From NCBI GenBank assembly GCA_022795805.1, contig JAAWHK010000012.1, positions 1 to 44,404 on the forward strand: a stretch of 44,404 bases of DNA. The letters run 5' to 3'. Of this stretch, positions 33,194 through 41,383 are shown piece after piece. The notes below the pieces were generated by a model. That model saw only the letters and a program-made list of their open reading frames with translations, was not told the DNA's origin and made no database searches. The translations under genes and the position numbers were made by a program. The DNA comes from Hungatella sp. GTDB taxonomy: Bacteria > Bacillota > Clostridia > Lachnospirales > Lachnospiraceae. Every line of letters starts with the position of its first letter. The stretch's first letter is position 1.

Positions 33194-33204
33194 AATAAAT
33201 CAGG

Positions 33205-33236
33205 AAGCCGGTCCCTATTTCAGGGAACCGGCTTTT
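33205..33236. terminator. Terminator between the MBL gene and bioY
   Basis: The hairpin AAGCCGGT-CCCT / AGGGAACCGGCTT (one bulge) is followed by TT on the plus strand and has a usable, weaker T-stretch on the minus strand. It includes the bioY stop codon. Confidence 0.75.
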
Positions 33237-33808
33237 ACCAATAATCTGCGGATTCGGCTGCCTGTGAGAACTGCCAGAACCGTAAGCACGATATCTTTTG
33301 GAATGAAAGCAACAAAGGAATAGGCTACGATGGCGCCAAAGGACATTTCGGAGGTCAGGAGAGACCACTGGAAGGCGCCGGTCAGTTCCACAATCATCAA
33401 ACCTGTAACGGAAAGTGCTATGGAAGCTAAGAGAACTACCGTCTGGCTGGAGTGCTTGACCCGGATTCCCGACAGAGCTGCCATGACCGGCCAGGCCAGG
33501 ATGTATCCCCCGGTCATTCCTGTGAGACATTGAAGGCCGCCTCTGAAATTGGAGAAGACAGGAAGCCCTGCACAGCCAAGGAATATGTAGACCAGAGTGG
33601 CTATGGCGCCCTGTTTCCACCCAAGAATCGTTCCTACCAGAGCAATTCCGAAAAGCTGGATGGTGACGGGAACTCCTGTAGGCATAGGGATGGAAATCTG
33701 GGAGATAACGGTCAGGACAGCGGCTGATACACCCATGAGAACCAGGCTGTGGGTGGAGATGCTCCGGCTTTTGTCCGATGTGCGGGAAGTGGAAGATACT
33801 GTGCTCAT
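33215..33808 (-). CDS. bioY: BioY, biotin uptake S component
   Basis: BioY is the substrate-binding membrane subunit of ECF-type biotin transporters. The 197 residues form about six helices, with the family motifs QISIPMPTGVPVTIQLFGIALVG (33-55 region), GCAGLPVFSNFRGG and MTGGYILAWP. The N-terminal 25 residues are Ser/Arg-rich and cytoplasmic. The start at 33808 fits AAGGA 7 bases upstream. No EcfA/EcfT genes are nearby, so it probably shares the general energising module. A BirA operator overlaps its promoter. Confidence 0.93.
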   Translation of the reverse strand: MSTVSSTSRTSDKSRSISTHSLVLMGVSAAVLTVISQISIPMPTGVPVTIQLFGIALVGTILGWKQGAIATLVYIFLGCAGLPVFSNFRGGLQCLTGMTGGYILAWPVMAALSGIRVKHSSQTVVLLASIALSVTGLMIVELTGAFQWSLLTSEMSFGAIVAYSFVAFIPKDIVLTVLAVLTGSRIRRLLVKAGSLK

Positions 33809-33849
33809 AAAATAATCCTTTCTGAAAAAGTATTTGTCTAGCTGAAAAA

Positions 33850-33902
33850 AATATAGCATATGGAAAGTAGATTGTCAACCAAATATAATTATAAGTTAAC
33901 AT
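33850..33902 (-). promoter_or_regulatory. bioY promoter with overlapping BirA-type operator
   Basis: On the minus strand TTGACA (33873-33878) and TATATT (33850-33855) are 17 bp apart. The -35 box sits inside a bipartite palindrome, TGTTAAC-N15-GTTGACA (33871-33902), matching the Firmicute BirA operator pattern TTGTTAAC-N14/15-GTTAACAA. Biotin-bound BirA would block the promoter. Confidence 0.75.
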
Positions 33903-33953
33903 TTTGAATAACAGAAGAAAATAAGAGAATTATAAGAAAGAAGGTGGATCTAT

Positions 33954-36900
33954 ATGTATATAGCGGATTTGCATATCCATTCCCGGTACTCCAGAGCCAC
34001 GAGCAGGGAGTGTACACCGGAATACCTGGATCTGTGGGCCAGGAGGAAGGGAATCAGTCTGCTTGGCAGCGGGGACTTTACTCACCCGGCATGGAGACAG
34101 GAGCTGGGGGACAAGCTGACAGAGGCGGAGGACGGGCTGTACGTGTTGAGGGAGGAGCTGCGGCAAAAAGACAGAACCACAGACGGGACATACGATCCGA
34201 GATTTGTGATTTCGGGGGAGATCAGTTCCATTTACAAGAAAAACGGAAAGGTCCGCAAGGTGCACAATGTGATCTTGCTGCCAGGGCTTGAGGATGCAGA
34301 GCGGCTGGCCCGGAAACTGGAGACCATCGGAAACATTCATTCAGACGGACGTCCGATTTTGGGGCTGGACAGCCGCGATTTGCTGGAGATTACCCTGGAG
34401 ATCTCCCCCAAGGCGATTTTTGTGCCGGCGCATATCTGGACGCCCCATTTCTCTATGTTCGGAGCTTTTTCGGGTTTTGATACCATAGAAGAGTGCTTTG
34501 GGGATCTGGCGCCGTATATCCGGGCGTTTGAGACAGGACTCTCGTCAGATCCGCCTATGAACTGGCGCCTGTCAGCCCTGGACCGGCTGCAGATGATTTC
34601 CAATTCTGACGCACATTCGCCTGCAAAGCTGGGAAGAGAAGCGAATCTGCTGAACATTGACATGTCCTATGAGGGACTGTACGGTGCGATTCAGGAGGGA
34701 CGGGGGCTGGAAGGGACCATCGAATTTTTCCCCGAGGAGGGAAAATACCATTTTGACGGGCACAGAAAATGTCATCTTTGCTTAAGCCCGAGAGAGGCAG
34801 AGCAGTATCAGGGTCTATGTCCGGTGTGCAATAGAAGGATGACTATGGGAGTATCCCATCGGATTGAACAGCTGGCGGACCGGGACGAGGGCTTTGTTCC
34901 TGCCGGGGCGAAGCCATTTGAGAGCCTCGTGCCTCTTGGGGAAGTGATTGCAGCGTCGACCGGACATTCTGCGGCCAGCATGAAAGTACAGCGTCAGTAT
35001 GCGGACATGCTGGAGACGCTGGGAACGGAGTTTTCGATTTTGAGGGAAATTCCTGTGGAGGATATTCGGATAAAAGCAGGATATCTTGTGGCTGAGGGTA
35101 TCCGAAGGCTCAGGCAGGGGAAGGTGAAGCGTTTTCCGGGATTTGATGGGGAGTATGGAATCATTAAACTGTTTGAACCGTCAGAGCTGGAGGCCATGGA
35201 CGGACAGATAAGCATGTTTGGCGCAGACGGAGGATTGGGGAGCCGAAGCGATACAGATACGAAACCGAAAGTTCGAAAGACAGGGCAGAATAAAGGTGCA
35301 GCCCTGGTGCAGTCGGATATTGCCGGGGCCGATCTGCAGGCTGCGGACACCCTTGACAAGACTGTGGAGCTGAACCAGGAACAGGCAGCGGCTGTCTGTT
35401 CGTTTGCCTCTTCCATAGCTGTCGTGGCGGGACCGGGGACCGGAAAGACAAAGACCCTTGTTTCGCGCATTCTCTATCTTCTGCAAAGCCGCAGGGTTAA
35501 GCCTTCGGAGATCACGGCGGTTACCTTTACCAACAAGGCGGCTCAGGAGATGAGACAGCGGCTGGAAGAGCAGCTGGGAGGACGAAAGAACACGCGGAAT
35601 ATGCGTATCGGTACGTTTCACGGACTCTGCTATGAATTGCTGAAGGCCGTAGGGCAGGAATTCTTTCTGGCAGATGAAGAAACGGCGCTTGAGATCGCGG
35701 AGGAGACAGGGAGAGAGCTGGAGATAGATGAGAAGCCGGGCAAGCTGCGGCAGATGATATCCCGGCGAAAGACAAATTTGTGCCGGGAGGAAGCGGGTGG
35801 CGCCGGACAGGAACGTTTTTGCGCTGATCAGGCGGCCAAGCTTTACGGACGGAAACTGGAACAGCTTCACGGGTATGATTTTGACGATTTGCTTCTGAAG
35901 GCTTTGGAACTGGCAGAGAGCGGTCAGTGTGATCAAAAAGGCTTTTCCTACCTTCTGGTAGACGAATTTCAGGATATAAGTCCGCTGCAGTACCGCTTGA
36001 TTCAGGCGTGGAGCAAAGGGGCCAGAGAGGTTTTCATAATCGGGGATCCGAATCAGTCTATATATGGATTCAGGGGGGCGGATGTGAAAAGTTTTGAAAG
36101 GTTTATTGGGGAACGGGAGGCGGAAGTGATCTGTCTGGAAAAGAATTATCGGTCTGCGCCGGAGATACTTAAGACAGCCTGTCAGGTCCTGGGAAATTCT
36201 GACAGCTTGGAGCCTGTGAAAGGCCCAGGATTTCCGGTCCGTCTGGTACGGACATCCGGTGAGATGGCAGAAGCCGTTTTTGTGGCAAAAGAGATTAACC
36301 GGCTTGTTGGAGGAATCGATATGCTGGATATGGAGGAAGGGCTTTTGAGCCGGGATAATCGTACGCCCAGAAGCTTTAAAGATATAGGGGTACTTTATCG
36401 GACGCACCGTCAGGCGGATCTTCTGGAGAAATGTCTCAAAAAAGAGGGGATTCCCTATATTGTGGCAGGGCGGGAGGATTTTCTGAGTGATTCTCAGGTT
36501 CGGGGCAGTCTGGCATTTTTCAGAAGTGTTCTGGATGAGGGGGACGATCTGGCCAGAAGAAGATGCCTGAAGCTGCTGTGGAATGTGGAGGAAGGATGTA
36601 ACTCCCAGTGTGCCTACGATGCTATGGCGGATAAATACAGAAAACTGTGCAGGCGGGGAAAGCCGCAAAATATTATAGGGGCGTGGCGGGAGGATATGGG
36701 ATTTGCCGGCAGTATTCCCATGGAAAAACTGTCGGGGGCAGCAATGTTTTATAAGTCGGTGGGAGAGATGCTGGAGAATCTGGCCTTTGGACAGGAAAGC
36801 GATTTAAAGCGGTGCGGAGGAAAGACATACGCTGCGGATGCGGTTACTCTTATGACACTTCACGGTTCAAAAGGTCTGGAGTTTCCGGCCGTGATTCTGT

Positions 36901-37145
36901 ATGGTGTAAAAAAGGGAATCATTCCCCTGGAATATTTCGGGACAGAGACGGACGCAGAAGAGGAGAAACGGCTTTTCTACGTGGGAATTACGCGGGCAAA
37001 GGAAGAGCTGATCATGACAGAATCCGGAGAGAGTTCCGTATTCACGAAGGGGCTGCCCGACGGGACGATCCTGCGGGAAAGTTCCGGTCTGAAAAATAGC
37101 GGATGGAGGGGCCGCCAGATAAGTATGTTTGATTTTATGAAATAA
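33954..37145 (+). CDS. Endonuclease Q (PHP) fused to a UvrD-type helicase
   Basis: This 1063-residue fusion starts with an EndoQ-type PHP nuclease (1-410). Metal ligands LHIHS (His7, His9), GDFTHP (Asp41, His44), Glu89, His104, PAHIWTPH (His160, His165) and NSDAHS (Asp219, His221) are present, as is a zinc finger (Cys273, Cys276, Cys289, Cys292). EndoQ nicks DNA next to deaminated bases and similar lesions. After a linker, a UvrD/PcrA helicase (472-1050) shows all motifs: I AGPGTGKT (492-499), Ia VTFTNKAAQEM, II LLVDEFQD, III IIGDPNQSIYGFRGAD, IV EKNYRS, V LMTLHGSKGLEF, VI FYVGITRAKEE. The helicase is compact (about 590 residues). QISMF occurs at 418-422 and again at 1055-1059. GAAGGTGG serves as ribosome binding site. 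Likely a self-contained base-damage repair enzyme. Confidence 0.9.
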   Translation: MYIADLHIHSRYSRATSRECTPEYLDLWARRKGISLLGSGDFTHPAWRQELGDKLTEAEDGLYVLREELRQKDRTTDGTYDPRFVISGEISSIYKKNGKVRKVHNVILLPGLEDAERLARKLETIGNIHSDGRPILGLDSRDLLEITLEISPKAIFVPAHIWTPHFSMFGAFSGFDTIEECFGDLAPYIRAFETGLSSDPPMNWRLSALDRLQMISNSDAHSPAKLGREANLLNIDMSYEGLYGAIQEGRGLEGTIEFFPEEGKYHFDGHRKCHLCLSPREAEQYQGLCPVCNRRMTMGVSHRIEQLADRDEGFVPAGAKPFESLVPLGEVIAASTGHSAASMKVQRQYADMLETLGTEFSILREIPVEDIRIKAGYLVAEGIRRLRQGKVKRFPGFDGEYGIIKLFEPSELEAMDGQISMFGADGGLGSRSDTDTKPKVRKTGQNKGAALVQSDIAGADLQAADTLDKTVELNQEQAAAVCSFASSIAVVAGPGTGKTKTLVSRILYLLQSRRVKPSEITAVTFTNKAAQEMRQRLEEQLGGRKNTRNMRIGTFHGLCYELLKAVGQEFFLADEETALEIAEETGRELEIDEKPGKLRQMISRRKTNLCREEAGGAGQERFCADQAAKLYGRKLEQLHGYDFDDLLLKALELAESGQCDQKGFSYLLVDEFQDISPLQYRLIQAWSKGAREVFIIGDPNQSIYGFRGADVKSFERFIGEREAEVICLEKNYRSAPEILKTACQVLGNSDSLEPVKGPGFPVRLVRTSGEMAEAVFVAKEINRLVGGIDMLDMEEGLLSRDNRTPRSFKDIGVLYRTHRQADLLEKCLKKEGIPYIVAGREDFLSDSQVRGSLAFFRSVLDEGDDLARRRCLKLLWNVEEGCNSQCAYDAMADKYRKLCRRGKPQNIIGAWREDMGFAGSIPMEKLSGAAMFYKSVGEMLENLAFGQESDLKRCGGKTYAADAVTLMTLHGSKGLEFPAVILYGVKKGIIPLEYFGTETDAEEEKRLFYVGITRAKEELIMTESGESSVFTKGLPDGTILRESSGLKNSGWRGRQISMFDFMK

Positions 37146-37200
37146 ATCTGTAACGAATCGCGTATTCGGACCACTCATTTACAGGAAGGAGGAAAACCAG

Positions 37201-37719
37201 ATGGATTCCATGGAAGACATTTACAGAGACCACGCAAAAGCCGTGTATGGTTTTCTCCTGACCCGGGTGCGGGATTCGGACACGGCGGAGGAATTGACCC
37301 AGGAAACCTTTTATCGGGCAGTGAAGCAGATAAAAACATTTAAAGGGGACAGCAGTGTGTCCACCTGGCTCTGCGGTATCGCCAGAAATGTGTGGCTGGA
37401 ATATGTGAAAGGGCAGAAAAAGCGGCAGGACATGGACAGCCTGGCAGGGATAACAGATGGGGACGGCAGGTTTGGGGCGAAGGGAAGCTGCGGGTCTGCA
37501 GAGGAAGCCCACATGGCAGAGTGGGAGAACATGCAGATTCTCAAAGCTCTGCACAGGTTAAAGGAGCCTGTACGGGAGACTTTGTACCTGCGGCTTATAG
37601 GAAACCTGACCTTTAAGCAGATCGGCGAGATTATGGGAAGAAGCGAGAACTGGGCCAGAGTCACGTTTTACCGGGGAAAGGAAATCATCATGAAGGAGGT
37701 AAAGAGAGATGAACCATAA
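37201..37719 (+). CDS. ECF sigma factor
   Basis: The sigma factor has 172 residues. Region 2 includes SDTAEELTQETFYRAVKQI and SSVSTWLCGIARNVWLEYVK (typical of the RpoE/SigW type). Region 4 (about 115-165) contains PVRETLYLRLIGNLTFKQI and the recognition helix SENWARVTFYRGK. It overlaps the downstream anti-sigma gene by 11 bases, indicating translational coupling. The ribosome binding site AAGGAGG is strong. It was probably acquired or retained as a stress or envelope sensor module; the inducer is unknown. Confidence 0.93.
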   Translation: MDSMEDIYRDHAKAVYGFLLTRVRDSDTAEELTQETFYRAVKQIKTFKGDSSVSTWLCGIARNVWLEYVKGQKKRQDMDSLAGITDGDGRFGAKGSCGSAEEAHMAEWENMQILKALHRLKEPVRETLYLRLIGNLTFKQIGEIMGRSENWARVTFYRGKEIIMKEVKRDEP

Positions 37720-38698
37720 AATTTCATGCTGTATGATACAGGATTTGCTGCCCTTGTATGTGGACGGACTTACCAGTGAAGAGACTGCCCGGGAGATAGA
37801 GGAGCACCTGGAAAGCTGCGGCAGCTGCAGGGAAAGCTGTGAGAGGATGAAAGCCGGTATGAATGCGCCCCTCAACGAAGGGAAGCAGGAGAAAAAAAGG
37901 GAAATCAATTATCTGAAAACCGTGAGAAACAGAAACATCCGGAATATGGTATGTGCGGCGGGTGCCGTGATCCTGGCGGTTTTGGCCGGAATTGGGTTAA
38001 AACTTTTTGTTATCGGTTTCCAATCGGAATCCTATACGATTACGTATATGGATGTCAGTGAAGATCAGATTCATACAGGCGGCGTATTCTGGAGCTCAGG
38101 TTACGTTTACGGCAGACATAAGCTGGTGCGCCAGAACGATGGCACGCAGAAACTGGTGGTCTATGCATGCCTGGCATCAGGATGGAATCGGAACGGAGAA
38201 TTCAATCTGATTCTGAACATGGAAGATGTGGATGGCCAGGTGGATATCGGCGGGGCGGTAGTCAAACGTGACGGCACAGTCATCAGCAAGATGGCCAATG
38301 ATCTCTACGAGGCCAGGAACCCATATATTGGGGACGTGTCTGCCAACGGACGACTGGCCGGTGTTCTGAGACTGGGGGAGCAGATGGGCGGATTTAAAAA
38401 CGAGCTTCAGACCACAAAAGAACCTTATGGGTGGATATTAAAGCGGGAGGACAGTGTGCTTAATTCGGCAGTGTTTGAGGCCAGGATGCGAGACTACGGG
38501 TGTGTGCTTCTTGCACTGATTGACAATCTGGGGGAGATTACCTGGCGCTACACTGTGGAGACAGAGGACGGAGCCGTCCAGAGGGAAACCACACTGACTG
38601 CCGGGGAGGCGTCGGAATACCTGGAGGCGCCGATAAAATCTTTTGGAGAAAACCCGGAAATGGTCCAGGAGATGCTGGACAGACTGGCTTTGCCGTAA
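37709..38698 (+). CDS. Zinc-finger anti-sigma factor with one membrane helix
   Basis: The N-terminal 50 residues of this 329-residue protein form a ZAS-type anti-sigma domain: Cys7/Cys8, then HLESCGSC with His33, Cys37 and Cys40. A membrane helix follows (about 75-96, MVCAAGAVILAVLAGIGLKLFVI). The extracytoplasmic domain (100-329) is beta-rich; I recognise no named family in it. The gene overlaps the sigma factor gene by 11 bases. The expected mechanism is sequestration of the ECF sigma until a signal is sensed outside the cell. Confidence 0.9.
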   Translation: MNHKISCCMIQDLLPLYVDGLTSEETAREIEEHLESCGSCRESCERMKAGMNAPLNEGKQEKKREINYLKTVRNRNIRNMVCAAGAVILAVLAGIGLKLFVIGFQSESYTITYMDVSEDQIHTGGVFWSSGYVYGRHKLVRQNDGTQKLVVYACLASGWNRNGEFNLILNMEDVDGQVDIGGAVVKRDGTVISKMANDLYEARNPYIGDVSANGRLAGVLRLGEQMGGFKNELQTTKEPYGWILKREDSVLNSAVFEARMRDYGCVLLALIDNLGEITWRYTVETEDGAVQRETTLTAGEASEYLEAPIKSFGENPEMVQEMLDRLALP

Positions 38699-38712
38699 TG
38701 TAAAAGAAATTC

Positions 38713-38741
38713 TTTTCCCAATGGTCAGAATGTGCTATAAT
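38713..38741 (+). promoter_or_regulatory. Extended -10 promoter of the GGDEF-ackA operon
   Basis: TGCTATAAT (38733-38741) is an extended -10; the -35 region (TTTTCC, 38713-38718) is weak. The transcript would have a leader of about 150 bases. The leader contains AATCTG (38823-38828) and CAGATT (38853-38858), which can pair, but no riboswitch class I recognise; in particular no c-di-GMP aptamer. Confidence 0.5.
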
Positions 38742-38896
38742 ATTCTCATGGCTAATGAACAGGATTCAACTGTTTGATTGCCACTGGTAGACTATATGAT
38801 AGATACTGCCTATGGAAGAGGTAATCTGAGGGTGAAAAGAACCGGGAAACAGGCAGATTTTGTATCCAGGTAAGGGGGAGCCGTGTAGGAACTGCT

Positions 38897-40159
38897 ATGG
38901 AAAATAGAAATTGTGAGATCCTTTTTGAATATCTGAGGAGCATTCTCTATGACTCCCCAATAAAGAAGCCGGATTTAACGGAACTGGAAGATTCCTATAA
39001 GAAACTGGGCCAGGAGTTTGAGACTCTGCAGAAGTGGGTGGAGGAGATGCTTTTCTATACCGGTAATCTTTCCAAAGGTAATCTGTCGGGGGTTAGCTGC
39101 CCGGACGCAAATCCGCTGTGTAAAAATCTCAAAAATCTTCACTCAAGTTTAAATCGTCTGGCCTGGCAGGCCAAGCAGGTGTCAACAGGGGATTATTCCC
39201 AGGAGGTTACATATCTGGGAGAACTTTCGGACGCTTTTAACACGATGATTATCCGGTTAAAAGAACGGGAGAGCCAGCAGAAATCAGAAAAGGCGCAGGT
39301 AGAGAGACAGATAGATCTGGTGAACGGCTATAATGAGCTGCTGCTGGAACTGACAAGGAAACAAAAAGAATGGATTCTCGTAGTAGATGCTCAGGATAAG
39401 GATATTGTGTACTGCAATAAACGTGGGGCCGGGCAGGAGGAAACGGCTGACAGCGAATTCTGCGAGGTGTGCGAGAACAGGCTTCCGTTCCGAAACAGGC
39501 TCCTTTATTGGGAAGATGCAGAGGAGGGCCATGTGTGGGAGGCTAACGACGGAAATCACAGGTATTTCCGAATTACCACCTTTCCCTTGGAGTGGAAAAA
39601 GAGAGAGGCATATGCCCATATCCTTCTGGATATTACAGATGAAAGGCTGGAGACCAGGTCGTTAAAAAATAAAGCTTATCATGACAGGCTCACAGGAATA
39701 TATAACCGTATTTATTTTGAAGAATATATGGATAAAATCCTGAGGGAGGAACGGAATGCAATTTTAGGGTACCTGGATCTGGATTGCCTAAAGACGGTTA
39801 ACGATCAGTTTGGACACGGAGAAGGCGATGGATATATTCTCCGGTTTATTTCTACGGTGCAGAAGTATTTTCGTACTACGGATATTTTTGCAAGAATCGG
39901 GGGAGATGAATTTTGTCTGATTCTTGATAATATTTCTGAAGATGTAGCGATAGAGAAGCTGACGGCTGCTATGGAGGAATTCCAGGGGTATAAAGATAAA
40001 GAGTATACCCATGGGTTTAGTTTCGGCGTAACTGAGATAATGGGAAATCAGGAGACGCGAAGCCTGGCAGAGATTATCAGAGAAGTAGATTCGGCTATGT
40101 ATGAATGCAAACGGAGAAATAAGGAATTGTACAAACGGCAGCAGGAGGGCCATGAATGA
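38897..40159 (+). CDS. Soluble diguanylate cyclase (HAMP-like, PAS-like, GGDEF)
   Basis: This 420-residue protein has no membrane segment. A helical N-terminus and a HAMP-like stretch (about 75-124, STGDYSQEVTYLGELSDAF) lead into a coiled coil (122-150), a PAS-like domain (about 150-250, with WILVVDAQDKDIVYCNKRG and a CEVC pair), and a GGDEF domain (about 262-415). The active site is intact: DLDCLKTVND and RIGGDEF (335-339). An RxxD inhibitory site (Arg326-Asp329) stands five residues before GGDEF, so product feedback is expected. It makes c-di-GMP. The stop overlaps the acetate kinase start by 4 bases (ATGA). Confidence 0.93.
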   Translation: MENRNCEILFEYLRSILYDSPIKKPDLTELEDSYKKLGQEFETLQKWVEEMLFYTGNLSKGNLSGVSCPDANPLCKNLKNLHSSLNRLAWQAKQVSTGDYSQEVTYLGELSDAFNTMIIRLKERESQQKSEKAQVERQIDLVNGYNELLLELTRKQKEWILVVDAQDKDIVYCNKRGAGQEETADSEFCEVCENRLPFRNRLLYWEDAEEGHVWEANDGNHRYFRITTFPLEWKKREAYAHILLDITDERLETRSLKNKAYHDRLTGIYNRIYFEEYMDKILREERNAILGYLDLDCLKTVNDQFGHGEGDGYILRFISTVQKYFRTTDIFARIGGDEFCLILDNISEDVAIEKLTAAMEEFQGYKDKEYTHGFSFGVTEIMGNQETRSLAEIIREVDSAMYECKRRNKELYKRQQEGHE

Positions 40160-41361
40160 AAATCTTAGTGATTAACAGCGGAAGTTCTTCCCTGAAATTT
40201 CAAGTCATCGACTCGGCAAGCGAGGAAGTACTGGCCAAGGGCCTCTGCGAACGCATCGGCATTGACGGTGTATTTACATACAAAACGGATAAGATAACTA
40301 TAAAAGAACCGGTGCCGATGGAGAATCACACCCAGGCCGTACATACGCTTTTAGATACCCTGGTGGATCCGGAGAAAGGCATTGTGGGCAGTTTTCAGGA
40401 GATTGATGTTATCGGCCACCGGCTGGTTCACGGCGGAGAGAAATTTACCGGTTCCGTGGTGGTGACGGACGAGGTGATTCAGGCTATGACTGAGTGCAAC
40501 GACCTGGCGCCCCTGCACAATCCGGCCAATTTAATCGGGGTGGATGCCTGCCGGAAGCTGATGCCGGACACGCTGATGGTGGGGGTGTTTGACACGGCTT
40601 TCAACCAGACCATGGAGCCCAAGGCCTATCTCTACGGACTGCCCTACCGGTATTATGAGAAATACAAGATCCGCCGCTACGGATTTCACGGCATCAGCCA
40701 CAAGTATGTGTCCCAGAGGGCGGCGGAATTTATGGGGCAGGATCCCAGGCATGTGAAGACTATCGTGTGCCACCTGGGCAACGGTGCCAGTATCAGCGCC
40801 GTAAAGTACGGAAAGGTGGTAGATAATTCCATGGGATTTACGCCCCTTGAGGGCCTGGTCATGGGGACCAGGTGCGGGGATGTGGATCCGGGGGCCCTGG
40901 AGTTTCTGGCCAAGAAGGAGAATCTTGACTTTCCCCAGGTTATGGCTATTTTAAACCAGGAATCAGGAGTGCTGGGCATCTCCAAGAATTATTCCAGCGA
41001 TTTCAGAGAACTGAAGGATGCGGAGATTAAGTACAATGAGAAGGCCGCCCTTGCCAGGGAGATTTTTGCCTACAAGGTGGCCAAGTATGTGGGCAGCTAC
41101 GCGGCTGCCATGAACGGGGTGGACAATATCGTGTTTACCGCCGGAGTTGGGGAGAATGATTCCGATATCCGTCAGGAGATATGCAGCTATCTGGAGTTTC
41201 TGGGAATCACCCTGGATGAACTTAAGAACCGGGAACAGGCGGAGGCCGTAAGGATATCAGAGGGAACTTCCAAAGTCAACGTGCTGGTGATTCGAACCAA
41301 TGAGGAGCTGGAGATTGCCAGGGAGACGGCAGAGGTGGCGCGGCAGAACGGCGTGGGATGA
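40156..41361 (+). CDS. ackA: Acetate kinase
   Basis: AckA converts acetyl phosphate and ADP to acetate and ATP, the last step of acetogenic fermentation. The 401 residues carry the family signatures: NSGSSSLKFQ at the start, VHGGEKFTGS, the catalytic GVFDTAFNQTM, YGFHGISHKYVS, HLGNGASISA and FTAGVGENDSDIR. The length is normal. The ribosome binding site AGGAGG lies inside the end of the GGDEF gene. The usual partner pta (phosphotransacetylase) is not adjacent; the gene instead follows a diguanylate cyclase with overlapping codons. Confidence 0.97.
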   Translation: MKILVINSGSSSLKFQVIDSASEEVLAKGLCERIGIDGVFTYKTDKITIKEPVPMENHTQAVHTLLDTLVDPEKGIVGSFQEIDVIGHRLVHGGEKFTGSVVVTDEVIQAMTECNDLAPLHNPANLIGVDACRKLMPDTLMVGVFDTAFNQTMEPKAYLYGLPYRYYEKYKIRRYGFHGISHKYVSQRAAEFMGQDPRHVKTIVCHLGNGASISAVKYGKVVDNSMGFTPLEGLVMGTRCGDVDPGALEFLAKKENLDFPQVMAILNQESGVLGISKNYSSDFRELKDAEIKYNEKAALAREIFAYKVAKYVGSYAAAMNGVDNIVFTAGVGENDSDIRQEICSYLEFLGITLDELKNREQAEAVRISEGTSKVNVLVIRTNEELEIARETAEVARQNGVG

Positions 41362-41379
41362 CGGCGTTCTGCCGTTTTT
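41341..41379 (+). terminator. Terminator of ackA
   Basis: The stem CGGCAGAAC / GTTCTGCCG (41341-41349 and 41366-41374) is followed by TTTTT. The left arm lies within the last ackA codons. Confidence 0.85.
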
Positions 41380-41383
41380 CTGA

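Noticed and set aside
35181..36668. 495-codon minus-strand frame inside the EndoQ-UvrD gene
   Set aside because: Antisense to conserved helicase motifs, with no start signal and no family resemblance.
37150..37175. TGTAAC upstream of the ECF sigma gene as an ECF -35 box
   Set aside because: No CGTC/CGTA-type -10 is found at the required 16-17 bp spacing, so autoregulation cannot be claimed from sequence.
38748..38896. c-di-GMP riboswitch in the leader of the GGDEF gene
   Set aside because: The conserved tetraloop-receptor and core of the GEMM classes are absent; only a simple pairing (AATCTG/CAGATT) is visible.
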